The notes below the pieces were generated by a model. It worked only from the letters and a program-made list of their open reading frames with translations, had not been told where the DNA came from and did not search any database. Of a stretch of DNA of 64,000 nt, positions 43,123-52,526 are shown one piece after another; position 1 is the stretch's first letter; the number at the start of each line of letters is the position of its first letter. The stretch comes from Lapidilactobacillus concavus DSM 17758 (lineage in GTDB: Bacteria; Bacillota; Bacilli; Lactobacillales; Lactobacillaceae). The position numbers and the translations under genes are program-made. The stretch is taken from assembly GCF_001435835.1 (NCBI RefSeq), contig NZ_AZFX01000036.1:1-64000 (forward strand), written 5' to 3'.

Positions 43123-43240
43123 CCGGTTTGTGTCGACATAGATGCAAACTCGGCGGTTTGTATCTATGTTGGCCGAAGTAATTTGACGACTTTAAGCCAC
43201 GTAGATCATGTGAGAATTTTTAATCTACGTGGTATTTTTT
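43123..43240 (+). promoter_or_regulatory. Attenuator (alternative hairpins and terminator) for phenylalanine-linked unit
   Basis: Segment 1 CCGGTTTGTGTC (43123-43134) begins right after the stop codon and pairs (12 pairs, one bulge) with segment 2 GATGCAAACTCGG (43141-43153). Segment 2 can pair instead with segment 3 GTTTGTATC (43156-43164, 9 pairs). ATCTATGTTGG (43162-43172) can pair with segment 4 CCACGTAGAT (43197-43206), the left arm of terminator CCACGTAGAT/ATCTACGTGG (right arm 43223-43232) followed by TATTTTTT. The same order of pairings as in the Tyr unit, although most bases differ. Confidence 0.85.
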
Positions 43241-43259
43241 ATGGTGTGACTCAGAGATT

Positions 43260-43298
43260 GCCGCGTGGATTGAAGTGAATTCGATCCTGCGGCTTTTA
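43260..43298 (+). terminator. Second terminator-like hairpin before binding-protein 2 gene
   Basis: GCCGC..GGAT.GAA with TTC.ATCC.GCGGC, then TTTTA; placed just upstream of GAGGAGG. Confidence 0.65.
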
Positions 43299-43316
43299 TT
43301 TTGAGGAGGAAGCATC

Positions 43317-44300
43317 ATGAAGTGGAGTCAAAAAATAGTTCGAAGTCTTGCCATGATAGGGTTGGCCGGATTAGCAGTAGGTTTGAGTGGTTGTCGAAAG
43401 CAAAGCTCAGCGTCTGATCAAAAAATAGTTCGTGTGGGTATTCTGCAATTAATGGATCACGAATCTTTAGATGCCGCACGCAAAGGATTTATTTCTGAGT
43501 TGGCAAAAGAGGGTTACCATCAAGGGAAAAATTTGAAGATCGATTACTTGAACGCTCAAGGAGATCAATCGAACTTACGAACGATGAGCGAACGGCTGCA
43601 GCGTGATCGAAATGCCGTTAACTTAGCCATTGCTACGCCAGCCGCACAGGCGTTGAAACAAGCAGATGCTAAAACGCCACTATTGTTTACTGCCATCACT
43701 GATCCAGTGGGTGCCGGCCTCGTTAAAAGTTTGAAAACGCCTGGTGGCAATGTCACTGGGACTAGCGATTTGGTTTCGGTTGCGCAACAAGTCGATTTGT
43801 TGCACCAATTATTTCCCAAGGCGAAGCGAATTGGACTGCTTTATAACGCCGCAGAACCCAACTCCGTTTATCAGATTAAGATTGCGAAGAAAGCCATCAA
43901 GAAGCTGGGGTTAAAGTCGGTTAGTCGAACAGTTGCCACAACGAATGATGTCGAGCAGGCCATGCGTAGTCTCTGTCAAGAGGCGGATGCTGTCTACATC
44001 CCATCGGATAATGTTGCAGCAAGTGCAATGGCAACGATTGGAAAAATTTCAAAAGAAAAAAAAGTTCCCGTCGTACCAGCTGTTGAAGCCATGTTGAAAC
44101 TCGGTGGAGTGGCAACAAAAGCACTGGATTATCACAAATTAGGTCAACAAACGGCTAAAATGGCAGTGAAGATAATCAAGGACAAACAAAATCCAGCCAA
44201 GATGGAAGTCCAACGACCAACAGATGTTTCTTTACAAGTGAATGAGGAATTTGCTAAAGTTTTTAATATCAGTCAACAAACAATTGCAAAGGTGAAGTGA
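43317..44300 (+). CDS. ABC importer substrate-binding lipoprotein 2 (aromatic amino acid, probably Phe)
   Basis: 327 residues, GAGGAGG upstream of ATG. Signal peptide with lipobox LSGC (Cys26). Paralogue of binding protein 1: VGILQLMDHESLDAARKGFISELAKEGY, ATPAAQAL, PLLFTAITDPVGAGLV, LLYNAAEPNSVYQIKIAKKAIKKLGL, VATTNDVEQAMRSL. First gene of a three-gene importer operon with the permease 6 bases downstream. The Phe-rich leader suggests phenylalanine as ligand or signal; tryptophan is the usual prediction for this family, so specificity is open. Confidence 0.9.
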   Translation: MKWSQKIVRSLAMIGLAGLAVGLSGCRKQSSASDQKIVRVGILQLMDHESLDAARKGFISELAKEGYHQGKNLKIDYLNAQGDQSNLRTMSERLQRDRNAVNLAIATPAAQALKQADAKTPLLFTAITDPVGAGLVKSLKTPGGNVTGTSDLVSVAQQVDLLHQLFPKAKRIGLLYNAAEPNSVYQIKIAKKAIKKLGLKSVSRTVATTNDVEQAMRSLCQEADAVYIPSDNVAASAMATIGKISKEKKVPVVPAVEAMLKLGGVATKALDYHKLGQQTAKMAVKIIKDKQNPAKMEVQRPTDVSLQVNEEFAKVFNISQQTIAKVK

Positions 44301-44306
44301 TTAATC

Positions 44307-45230
44307 TTGGATATCGTGGTTTCGAGTATTTCATTAGGTATTTTGTGGTCCGTAATGGCCATTGGCGTCTATCTGACGTTTAGAATTTTAGACATTGCAG
44401 ACATGACCGCAGAGGGGAGCTTTCCACTCGGCGCAGCAATCACGGCTCATCAAATCGTTAATGGCACCAATCCAATCGTTGCCACGCTACTAGGATTTCT
44501 AGGTGGTTGCGCGGCAGGATTCGTTTCTGGATTCTTGCACACCAAGCTAAAGATTCCGGCACTGTTAACGGGTATCTTAACCCTGACTGGCTTGTATTCA
44601 GTGAATCTCTTCGTGATGGGCAAGGCCAACGTTTCACTGATTGGTGATGTGAAGACGGTGTTGACCTTGATGCCAATCTCCGATCAGACGATTGCTGCCA
44701 TCGTGATTGGCACAATCGTGTTGGTGGTTGTGATTGCTTTATTAGTGTTCTTTTTCAACACCGAAATGGGCCTTGCTGCACGTGCAGTTGGGGATAACGA
44801 GCAGATGAGTCTGGCGAACGGAATTAGTACTGACAATATGAAAATGGTCGTTTACATGATTTCTAACGGATTGATTGCTTTATCGGGTAGTTTGATGACA
44901 CAAATCAACGGTTATGCAGATAGTAGCATGGGAATTGGCACCTTGGTCATCGCATTAGCAGCAATTATCATTGCTGAAGTGATCATTCACAACGTCTCGT
45001 TTGGCGTTCGCTTAATCACGATCGTCGGTGGCGCGATCATCTATCGATTCATCATCGCAATTGTTTTATGGCTCGGTGTCGATCCGAATAGTCTACGTTT
45101 GTTCTATTCATTAATGTTGGCATTGTTCCTATCCTTGCCACTGCTGCGTCAACTGATCAAACAACGTGAACGGCGTCATCAGAATCGTCTCGCTAATCTG
45201 GATCGTGAGGAGGAGCAAACGAATGACTAA
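44307..45230 (+). CDS. ABC importer permease (TrpY-like)
   Basis: 307 residues, about eight transmembrane segments, branched-chain-permease-like fold: MAIGVYLTFRILDIADMTAEGSFPLGAA, the AARAVGDNEQMSLANGIS cytoplasmic coupling helix, and IIAEVIIHN. The start is TTG 44307 with AAGGTG about 11 bases upstream. The last 8 bases overlap the ATPase gene. As the only permease in the locus, it is likely shared by both binding proteins. Confidence 0.9.
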   Translation: MDIVVSSISLGILWSVMAIGVYLTFRILDIADMTAEGSFPLGAAITAHQIVNGTNPIVATLLGFLGGCAAGFVSGFLHTKLKIPALLTGILTLTGLYSVNLFVMGKANVSLIGDVKTVLTLMPISDQTIAAIVIGTIVLVVVIALLVFFFNTEMGLAARAVGDNEQMSLANGISTDNMKMVVYMISNGLIALSGSLMTQINGYADSSMGIGTLVIALAAIIIAEVIIHNVSFGVRLITIVGGAIIYRFIIAIVLWLGVDPNSLRLFYSLMLALFLSLPLLRQLIKQRERRHQNRLANLDREEEQTND

Positions 45231-46044
45231 AACGCAAACCGAAGATATTCTCGAAATTCGCCGTTTACATCAATATTTTGAGCGTGGAACGGTTAATGAA
45301 AATCACGCGCTCAAGGGCATCAATCTGACTTTGAAGGCTGGCGACTTTGTGTCCGTCATCGGTGGTAATGGTGCGGGTAAATCAACATTACTCAATAGTG
45401 TCGCAGGTAGTTTGCCTGTTGACACGGGTCATATTTTGATCAATCAGACCGATGTGACCTATCAAAGCGTTGAAAAGCGCGCTAAATTGATTGGTCGTGT
45501 TTTTCAGGATCCTAAAATGGGGACTGCACCACTTCTGACCGTCGAGGAAAACTTGGCCTTGGCTTTGCGCCGCGGTGAATGGCGGAACTTCTGGTCTTCA
45601 GGTGTTAAGCGTCGTGATCGCAAACTCTTTCAAGAGCGTCTTGCAACCTTGGGCTTGGGTCTTGAGAATCGATTGACGACCGATATCGGTCTACTCTCAG
45701 GTGGTCAGCGCCAGGCAATCACGCTGTTGATGGCCACGTTGAAGAATCCTGCGTTGCTCTTATTAGATGAGCATACGGCGGCGCTAGATCCGAAAACAAG
45801 TGCCATTGTCATGCGCTTGACCAATCAGTTAGTCGCAGAGTTACATCTCACGACTTTGATGATCACTCATAACATGACCGATGCCATTAAGTATGGCAAT
45901 CGGCTGATTATGTTAGATCATGGCCGCATTGTCGTGGATATCAGCGGCAAAGACAAGCAGCAATTGACAGTCAGCGACTTACTTGATCTCTTCAAAGCGA
46001 ATAGTGGACAAGAAATGAATGATGATGCTGTTTTATTAAGCTAA
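45223..46044 (+). CDS. ABC importer ATPase (TrpZ/TrpP-like)
   Basis: 273 residues from ATG 45223 (GAGGAG upstream). Walker A GGNGAGKS, Q-loop GRVFQDPKMGTAP, signature LSGGQRQAI, Walker B LLLLDEHTAALDP, H-loop MITHNM: all canonical. It drives uptake through the preceding permease. The Walker B follows with HTAALDP, characteristic of this ABC_sub_bind-linked ATPase group. Followed by a strong terminator. Confidence 0.93.
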   Translation: MTKTQTEDILEIRRLHQYFERGTVNENHALKGINLTLKAGDFVSVIGGNGAGKSTLLNSVAGSLPVDTGHILINQTDVTYQSVEKRAKLIGRVFQDPKMGTAPLLTVEENLALALRRGEWRNFWSSGVKRRDRKLFQERLATLGLGLENRLTTDIGLLSGGQRQAITLLMATLKNPALLLLDEHTAALDPKTSAIVMRLTNQLVAELHLTTLMITHNMTDAIKYGNRLIMLDHGRIVVDISGKDKQQLTVSDLLDLFKANSGQEMNDDAVLLS

Positions 46045-46047
46045 ATT

Positions 46048-46120
46048 AAAAAACGTTGTGTCTCAATAACTCAATGCTTTCAGCACTGCTGAAAGTCGGT
46101 TGTGAGACACAACGTTTTTT
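46048..46120 (+). terminator. Terminator of the importer operon
   Basis: An 18-bp stem (46048-46065 with 46103-46120: six A, CGTTGTGTCTCA and complement) enclosing a second hairpin CTTTCAGC..GCTGAAAG (46077-46095), followed by the T run. Confidence 0.95.
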
Positions 46121-46182
46121 GGATTCAGTGAAACTTCGTGAGGGTGGTGATAGTGAGCCATGGTCATCTAAAAAATTTTGCT

Positions 46183-47430
46183 CTAGTCAGCCATTGTTTC
46201 AGTCGTGAGTCGAATATTACCGCTTTGTGTATGGGCACTGAGCTCGAAGGTTGGGGCCTCGCCTAGCTGCCCGAGCTTGAAATGTTGCCGTTGAGAGGGA
46301 TCTACTCGAGCACTGAATGGCAGCACAATGTTTCCACTCGCACTGTGTGTGTTGATGCGATACTCACTGCTAGCGGGCGTTTTGACAGTGATTGAACCAC
46401 TCGTTGAGTTGACAATCAAATTAGCGTCAATCGAATCAAAGTCGAGATTAAGATTCCCACTGGTCGTTCCGAATTGGCCAGAACCCTGCAAATGAGTTGC
46501 CACCAGGTTACCAGATTTCGCCGAGAAATGGTACTGAGCGGCTTCTAAACCAGTCGCACTTAAACACCCACTGTGAGTCTCAGCGTTCAGCTCGCTGGCT
46601 TTAAGATGGGTTAAATCAACGTTACCGCTTCGTGCGGTCACACTGATCATGCCAGTTCGAATTGGGCTGAAGGCATGCTGACAACGAATCGCACCGCTAG
46701 TACTACTCATGACGATTTGGTCAGCTTTCAATTCACCGGCTTTGATCGAACCGGATTTTGATTGGAGGTGAATTTGACTCAATGAGAGATCATGACCCAC
46801 AAGCGCACCACTAGTTGAGCTCACTTCCAAAATGTAGTTGCCCAATAAGTGACTGATAATCGTGTTACCGCTGCGAGTGTTCAGATAAACAAAGCCAGTA
46901 AAAGATTGAGGAATCAGAATCTCGACGCGTATTTTCATGAAAGCCAACGCGCCACCACGAGTCTTCTGCTCCAGTTTCAGTTTGTCACCATCCTGTTGCT
47001 TCTGAACATACAGACTCTTGCGGTCGTGATTCATGTACTCGTTAACGACTAGTTCGTCATCTAGACTAGTGCTGACGACAAAGGTTGCCAAACGATAATC
47101 GATGATGATTTGATTCAATTGACTGACATCACAGTGCAATGAATGGACACATTTGGCGGCAAAAAAGCGATCATAGAAGCGGCCAAGTTGATGGGTGTCG
47201 AAGACTTTATCACGACCGCGATTCGAAAGTGCAACGAGTAAGTCGTCGACGTCGGTCAAGCTATGCTGTGCTTCGGCAAGAATTTGCTCGGTTGGCAATC
47301 CTTTTTTCGTTTTCTGACGTGCTTCTTCATTTAAGTTCGCGAGAATACTCGCAAATAATGCCTCGGTTTCGTCATTGGGGCTGAAGGCGTCGAAATGTTG
47401 ACGTAAGAGTTGTTCGAGTTGATGATCCAT
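46183..47430 (-). CDS. DUF4097-family beta-repeat protein
   Basis: 415 residues. The N-terminal 90 residues are helical (DUF1700-like, ending SNRGRDKVF). The rest is a beta-solenoid built from repeats of about 18-24 residues, each with a central SG in a pattern such as S-T-S-G-A/S-I or S-x-S-G-N-I/L. Eleven copies are visible (RSGNTII, TSGALVG, KSGSIKA, TSGAIRC, RSGNVDL, HSGCLSA, KSGNLVA, TSGNLNL, TSGSITV, ASGNIVL, QSGNIRL). No membrane segment or signal peptide. DUF4097 proteins are often linked to envelope stress regulators; no such partner is adjacent. GAAGC precedes the ATG. Confidence 0.88.
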   Translation of the reverse strand: MDHQLEQLLRQHFDAFSPNDETEALFASILANLNEEARQKTKKGLPTEQILAEAQHSLTDVDDLLVALSNRGRDKVFDTHQLGRFYDRFFAAKCVHSLHCDVSQLNQIIIDYRLATFVVSTSLDDELVVNEYMNHDRKSLYVQKQQDGDKLKLEQKTRGGALAFMKIRVEILIPQSFTGFVYLNTRSGNTIISHLLGNYILEVSSTSGALVGHDLSLSQIHLQSKSGSIKAGELKADQIVMSSTSGAIRCQHAFSPIRTGMISVTARSGNVDLTHLKASELNAETHSGCLSATGLEAAQYHFSAKSGNLVATHLQGSGQFGTTSGNLNLDFDSIDANLIVNSTSGSITVKTPASSEYRINTHSASGNIVLPFSARVDPSQRQHFKLGQLGEAPTFELSAHTQSGNIRLTTETMAD

Positions 47431-47725
47431 CGGGTGAGCTTCCTTTATGAACTGAGATTAGAACGATGATCAAACGGTCGATCACGAAAACTAGCTTTAA
47501 TGTATCATAATCTGGCACATTCTTAAAGCCGACGATTTATCTTGAATCGAATTAGCCAGCTTTAAACCTGATAGGCGGGAATGATTTGGGCCGCAGTCTG
47601 TCTGAGTGGTGCTGGCGTTGCCCGATGAATAGTGGACGTGCTACAATAACTCGGTTAGGTCGGTCGATGGGGCGTTGAGTAGTGTGGCTTGTCGGCCGAA
47701 TATTGAAGCTCGACAGGAGGAAGTC

Positions 47726-48244
47726 ATGCGTCACCAACACGAAAAAATATTTTTGGCACTTGCAGTTTTAATGATGGTTTTAATTTTCATCAGTTCTTCG
47801 ATGACCTATCATCAACAGACCATCGTGCCTGAAATTAATCAATTTAATTTTGACTGGCTACGAAAATGGTTAGCACCGATTTCGATCAACTATGCTGGGC
47901 ATGTCTATAGTATAAAAACTGAGGGGCTGGCAGGTATGATTGAGTTCCTGTTGCGCAAGACAGCTCATTTTGGGAACAATTTATTGCTCGGATTATTTGC
48001 TTATCTTGGTCTAACGAGTGCGGTACCTAAATTTGGTTTGCGTGCCTTGTTAGTCTGGTTGAGTGCAACCGGTTATGCCGCAACGGATGAATTTCATCAG
48101 TTATTAACTGGCGATCGCACCCCAATGATTCAAGATGTTATGCTCGATTCTTCTGGGGCCTTAGTTGGTGTGTTATTAGCAATGCTCATTGCAGCATTGA
48201 TCGTTCACCATCAACGTACTCGAGGTGGGTTAAGGTTTCGGTAG
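47726..48244 (+). CDS. VanZ-like family membrane protein
   Basis: 172 residues from ATG 47726 (AGGAGG upstream). Transmembrane helices about 7-25, 85-103, 105-125 and 145-163. The VanZ signature is DEFHQLLTGDRTPMIQDVMLDSSGALVG, preceded by RKTAHFGNNLLLGLFAY. A smaller relative of the gene at 13366-13986, closer to the canonical phage-lysin-linked VanZ form. The 295 bases upstream hold no gene. Confidence 0.9.
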   Translation: MRHQHEKIFLALAVLMMVLIFISSSMTYHQQTIVPEINQFNFDWLRKWLAPISINYAGHVYSIKTEGLAGMIEFLLRKTAHFGNNLLLGLFAYLGLTSAVPKFGLRALLVWLSATGYAATDEFHQLLTGDRTPMIQDVMLDSSGALVGVLLAMLIAALIVHHQRTRGGLRFR

Positions 48245-48380
48245 CACAACGCTTCATGACATTACCTTTTGAACGTCAAAACGCTGACTCTTTTTGAATA
48301 AGTCATTGCGTAAAAAGGTTGATTTTGATATGATTAATTACGGTTTTAACCAAGTTTGTTAATGAAAGAAGGAGAAGCGA

Positions 48381-49115
48381 ATGTCAGGACATTCAAAATG
48401 GCACAATATTCAAGGTCGTAAGAATGCACAGGATGCAAAACGTGGTAAAATTTTCCAAAAATTATCACGTGAAATTTATATGGCCGCAAAGAGTGGTGAT
48501 CCTGATCCTGCGAATAACCCTTCATTACGCTTGGTGATGGATAAAGCGCGGGCTGCCAATATGCCTAACGACAATATTGACCGCGCCATCAAGAAGGCTC
48601 AGGGTGCTGAAGGCGAAAGTTACGAAGAGGTCACCTATGAAGGCTATGCACCTGGTGGCGTTGCTGTCTTAGTTGAAGGACTTACTGATAATAAAAATCG
48701 GACGGCTTCAAATGTTCGCGTTGCATTCACACGTAATGGTGGTAATTTAGGCGCAACAGGTTCTGTCAGTTACATGTTTGATCGTCGTGGTTATTTAGCC
48801 ATCGATCGCACAACTACAGACGCTGACGAGGATCAAATGCTAGAAGATGTCATGGATGCAGGCGGCGACGATTTACAAACGTCCGAAGAAGTCTATGAAA
48901 TTTACACCGATCCTAAAGATTTTGGCGCTGTACGTGATTCATTGGCTGCCAAGGGTTATCAATTTGTCAAATCTGAATTAACTATGGTGCCACAAAACAC
49001 GACACCAGTTCCAGCTGAAAAGATTGAACAGTTTGATCGCATGATCGACCAATTGGAAGATGATGACGATATTCAAAATGTCTATCACGCTGGCGAATAT
49101 CCAGACGAAGATTAA
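48381..49115 (+). CDS. yebC: YebC/PmpR-family regulator
   Basis: 244 residues. [37 protein letters not shown] start and the [23 protein letters not shown] and [10 protein letters not shown] motifs define the YebC family, reported as DNA-binding regulators and, more recently, as helping ribosomes through proline stretches. Upstream TATGAT box and GAAGGAG ribosome site. Ends with an acidic tail. Confidence 0.96.
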   Translation: MSGHSKWHNIQGRKNAQDAKRGKIFQKLSREIYMAAKSGDPDPANNPSLRLVMDKARAANMPNDNIDRAIKKAQGAEGESYEEVTYEGYAPGGVAVLVEGLTDNKNRTASNVRVAFTRNGGNLGATGSVSYMFDRRGYLAIDRTTTDADEDQMLEDVMDAGGDDLQTSEEVYEIYTDPKDFGAVRDSLAAKGYQFVKSELTMVPQNTTPVPAEKIEQFDRMIDQLEDDDDIQNVYHAGEYPDED

Positions 49116-49151
49116 TTTATTTATTGACATCGCTTAAAGTTGTCAATCATT

Positions 49152-49217
49152 AAACGCACCAATCGCTTGCGACGATCTATTTCATGAGATCATCGCGATT
49201 GATTGGTGTGTTTTTTT
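49152..49217 (+). terminator. Terminator of yebC
   Basis: CGCACCAATC (49155-49164) with GATTGGTGTG (49201-49210), inner GCGACGATCT..AGATCATCGC pairing, then seven T. Confidence 0.9.
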
Positions 49218-49359
49218 GAGTTTGACTCGCTGCCTATGAATTTTGTAGTCGGCGCTAATGGCTTAGTTTTCTGAAAAGATGAAACAGCTGATCAATCCAC
49301 AAACTTTCAGAAAGGGCGAACGTCCTCAAGCGGGTACTTACTAATGAGTAGGTGATGAT

Positions 49360-50205
49360 TTGAATAAAAACGAACTCTTATTGGCCGCTAAAATAGACAC
49401 GCGCTGGCATTATCGAGATCAGCTTAACTTAGCGCAGTTGTTGGCGGAAGTTGCTTTAGATTCAGTAACGAGTTGGCCAGTTGCTAATCACTTAATACGC
49501 TCGCAACTCGAATTTTTTCCGGGTGTATTGACCGAACCACAGCCGCCCGGTGAACAGATGATTTCTATCTTAGATGATGACTATCCATTGGCCTTGGCGG
49601 AAATTTACGAACCCCCCATTTTGCTCTTCTATCGAGGACAGCGCGATTTACTGGACGCGCATAAAATTGGCATCGTCGGTGCGCGTCAATGCACGACCTA
49701 TAGCCAACATTGTTTACGCCGATTGATTCCTGAGTTTGTGGGCAAGCAACTAGTAACGGTTAGTGGGTTGGCGATGGGTGTTGACCAACTGGTTCATCAA
49801 GAAACCCTGTTGGCAAGAGGCAAAACAATTGCGGTGATTGGAAATGGTCTGGATGTCGTTTATCCTGAACAAAATCGGGCCTTACAACAGGTGATCACTC
49901 AGCATGGTTTATTATTGTCCGAATATTTACCTGGTACACCTCCGCGTCGATTTCATTTTCCACAGCGTAATCGAATTATTGCGGGCTTATCGGAGGCGGT
50001 TTTGGTGACAGAAGCGAGAAGGCGAAGTGGATCGTTGATTACCGCTAATCTGGCACTCCAAGAGAACCGAAACGTCTACGCCATTCCAGGTAATATCTTG
50101 AGTGAACTCTCTGAAGGAACCAATCAATTGATTCAGGCCGGTGCGACACCGGTGCTTTGTGCGAGCGACATTTTAACTGATTTTCAATTTAATTCCGCCG
50201 GTTGA
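49360..50205 (+). CDS. dprA: DNA-processing protein A
   Basis: 281 residues. Rossmann-like DprA core: FYRGQRDLLDAHKIGIVGARQCTTYSQHC, VSGLAMGVDQLVHQETL, TIAVIGNGLDVVYPEQNRAL, FPQRNRIIAGLSEAVLVTEARRRSGSLITANLALQENRNVYAIPG. It loads RecA on incoming single-stranded DNA during transformation. No C-terminal winged helix. The start is TTG 49360 (TAGGTG upstream); no ATG is suitably placed. It precedes topA, as in many firmicutes. Confidence 0.95.
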   Translation: MNKNELLLAAKIDTRWHYRDQLNLAQLLAEVALDSVTSWPVANHLIRSQLEFFPGVLTEPQPPGEQMISILDDDYPLALAEIYEPPILLFYRGQRDLLDAHKIGIVGARQCTTYSQHCLRRLIPEFVGKQLVTVSGLAMGVDQLVHQETLLARGKTIAVIGNGLDVVYPEQNRALQQVITQHGLLLSEYLPGTPPRRFHFPQRNRIIAGLSEAVLVTEARRRSGSLITANLALQENRNVYAIPGNILSELSEGTNQLIQAGATPVLCASDILTDFQFNSAG

Positions 50206-50408
50206 TGACGATGTTTTAAAAGTGACCGAATGTGCTTGGCGGGGCGCCTAATTCATTTTTTGATTGCGAATTTTAACGCTTGTTTTTGAGATGGCCGAAT
50301 TTCTAATGGTTGACAACTTGATTAAGTCTAGCTTATGATTATTTCCGATTTGAATCGTCAGTTATCGGCGATTCATTGTTGCTATTGGATCAAGAAAGGA
50401 GTTTTTGC

Positions 50409-52484
50409 ATGGCCACCAAAAATCTTGTCATCGTGGAATCCCCAGCAAAAGCCAAAACCATTGAGAAATATTTAGGCCGTAATTATAAAGTGGTCGCTAG
50501 TCTTGGACATATACGTGATCTGCCTAAGAGTCAAATGGGTATTGATATTGAAAATGATTATGAACCCCATTACATCAACATCCGCGGCAAGGGTGACACC
50601 ATTAAAGGGTTAAAAACTGCCGCCAAAAAAGCTGACCATATTTATCTCGCAGCCGATCCGGATCGTGAAGGCGAAGCAATTGCTTGGCATGTTTCTCATA
50701 TTCTTGATTTGGACCCGAAGGCAGATAATCGAGTTGTCTTCAATGAAATCACTAAAGATGCGGTCAAGAATGCTTTTAAGACACCGCGTAGTATTGATAT
50801 GAGTTTGGTAGATGCCCAGCAAGCACGGCGAATTTTGGATCGACTTGTCGGTTATTCAATCAGTCCAATTTTGTGGGCAAAAGTTAAAAAAGGACTCTCA
50901 GCTGGTCGTGTTCAGTCGGTTGCATTGAAACTGGTCATTGATCGAGAACGTGAGATCAACGCGTTTGTGCCCGAAGAATATTGGAGTTTAGCGGCTGAAT
51001 TTCAAAAGGGTCGTGGAAAAAAGTTTGCGGCGAATTTTTATGGCTTCGATCAGAAGAAGCAACCGCTCGCTGATAAGGATGCCGTTCAAGCTGTTCTTAA
51101 GCGAATCGACAAACAGCAACCCTTTAATGTCATGACGGTGACCAAGAAGGAGCGAAAGCGTTTCCCTGCGGCGCCCTTTACGACGAGTTCTTTACAACAA
51201 GAAGCTAACCGGCGTTTAAACTATAAGACGCGTAAAACGATGATGTTGGCGCAACAGCTTTACGAAGGGATCAGTCTGGGCAAGGAAGGCACTGTTGGAC
51301 TGATCACTTATATGCGTACGGATTCAACGCGGATCTCTAGTGTTGCTAAACATGAGGCCGCTACTTACCTGCACGAAAATTTGGGCGAGGCCTATGCAGC
51401 AACCAAATTACACAAGACCAAAAATCCGGAAGGCGCTCAAGACGCTCACGAGGCCATCCGTCCAAGTTCCGTGATGCGGACACCAGAGTCACTCAAGGAC
51501 GTCTTGTCGCGGGATCAATTACGGTTGTATCAATTGATTTGGTCACGATTTGTTGCCAGTCAGATGACACCAGCTGTTTATGATACGGTGACCATGAATC
51601 TCGAACAAAATGGCGTGATTTTTAGAGCGACGGGTTCGCAGATGAAGTTTGCTGGCTTTACGAAGATCTATCAAGGCAGTAGCGATGATTCAAAAGACAA
51701 CGTGCTACCTGAGTTAGCAGTCGGCAATCAAGTTAAGTTGGTCAAAACTGATCCACAGCAACATTTCACACAACCACCTGCTCGCTATACTGAAGCAAGT
51801 TTAGTCAAAGCACTAGAAGAAAACGGCGTTGGTCGTCCATCAACTTATGCGCCAACTATCGATACGATTCAGAAGCGTTACTATGTTAAATTGAATGGGA
51901 AGAGTTTTGAGCCAACGGAGCTCGGGGAAATCGTCGATAAATTAATCGAGGAGTTTTTCCCAGATATCGTGAATATCGACTTCACTGCCAAACTTGAAGA
52001 TGAGTTGGATGGCATTGAAGCGGGCCAAGAGAATTGGGTCAAGGTTGTTGATCGTTATTATCAGCCTTTCGCGAAGGAATTAGTCAAGGCCGAGGAAGGT
52101 ATCGAAAAAGTTCAGATCAAAGATGAACCCGCTGGTTTTGATTGTGACATCTGTGGTGCACCGATGGTCATCAAGCTGGGCCGATTCGGTAAATTCTATG
52201 CCTGCAGTCGCTTCCCTGATTGCCGCAACACGAAAGCCATTGTTAAAGAAATCGGCGTCGTTTGTCCAAAATGTGGCGAGGGTCAAGTCATCGAACGAAA
52301 GTCGAAACGTAATCGGATTTTCTATGGTTGCTCGCGCTTCCCAGACTGTGACTTTGTGACTTGGGATAAGCCGGTGGGCCGTGACTGCCCAGTCGATGGT
52401 CATTATCTCGTTGAGAAAAAAGTTAAAGGCGGTCGCCAAGTCATCTGTCCAAACGGCGACTATGAAGAACAAGTTCAAAAATAA
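50409..52484 (+). CDS. topA: DNA topoisomerase I
   Basis: Relaxes negative supercoils. 691 residues from ATG 50409 (AAAGGAG upstream). TOPRIM domain at the start ([24 protein letters not shown]), active-site Tyr301 in [12 protein letters not shown], then three C-terminal zinc-ribbon units: two complete ([24 protein letters not shown]) and a third reduced one (CPVDG....CPNGDY). First gene of topA-trmFO-xerC-hslV-hslU. Confidence 0.97.
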   Translation: MATKNLVIVESPAKAKTIEKYLGRNYKVVASLGHIRDLPKSQMGIDIENDYEPHYINIRGKGDTIKGLKTAAKKADHIYLAADPDREGEAIAWHVSHILDLDPKADNRVVFNEITKDAVKNAFKTPRSIDMSLVDAQQARRILDRLVGYSISPILWAKVKKGLSAGRVQSVALKLVIDREREINAFVPEEYWSLAAEFQKGRGKKFAANFYGFDQKKQPLADKDAVQAVLKRIDKQQPFNVMTVTKKERKRFPAAPFTTSSLQQEANRRLNYKTRKTMMLAQQLYEGISLGKEGTVGLITYMRTDSTRISSVAKHEAATYLHENLGEAYAATKLHKTKNPEGAQDAHEAIRPSSVMRTPESLKDVLSRDQLRLYQLIWSRFVASQMTPAVYDTVTMNLEQNGVIFRATGSQMKFAGFTKIYQGSSDDSKDNVLPELAVGNQVKLVKTDPQQHFTQPPARYTEASLVKALEENGVGRPSTYAPTIDTIQKRYYVKLNGKSFEPTELGEIVDKLIEEFFPDIVNIDFTAKLEDELDGIEAGQENWVKVVDRYYQPFAKELVKAEEGIEKVQIKDEPAGFDCDICGAPMVIKLGRFGKFYACSRFPDCRNTKAIVKEIGVVCPKCGEGQVIERKSKRNRIFYGCSRFPDCDFVTWDKPVGRDCPVDGHYLVEKKVKGGRQVICPNGDYEEQVQK

Positions 52485-52526
52485 TCGGAAAATAGCTAAT
52501 TATTGCTAAATCATGAGGTTATCAAG

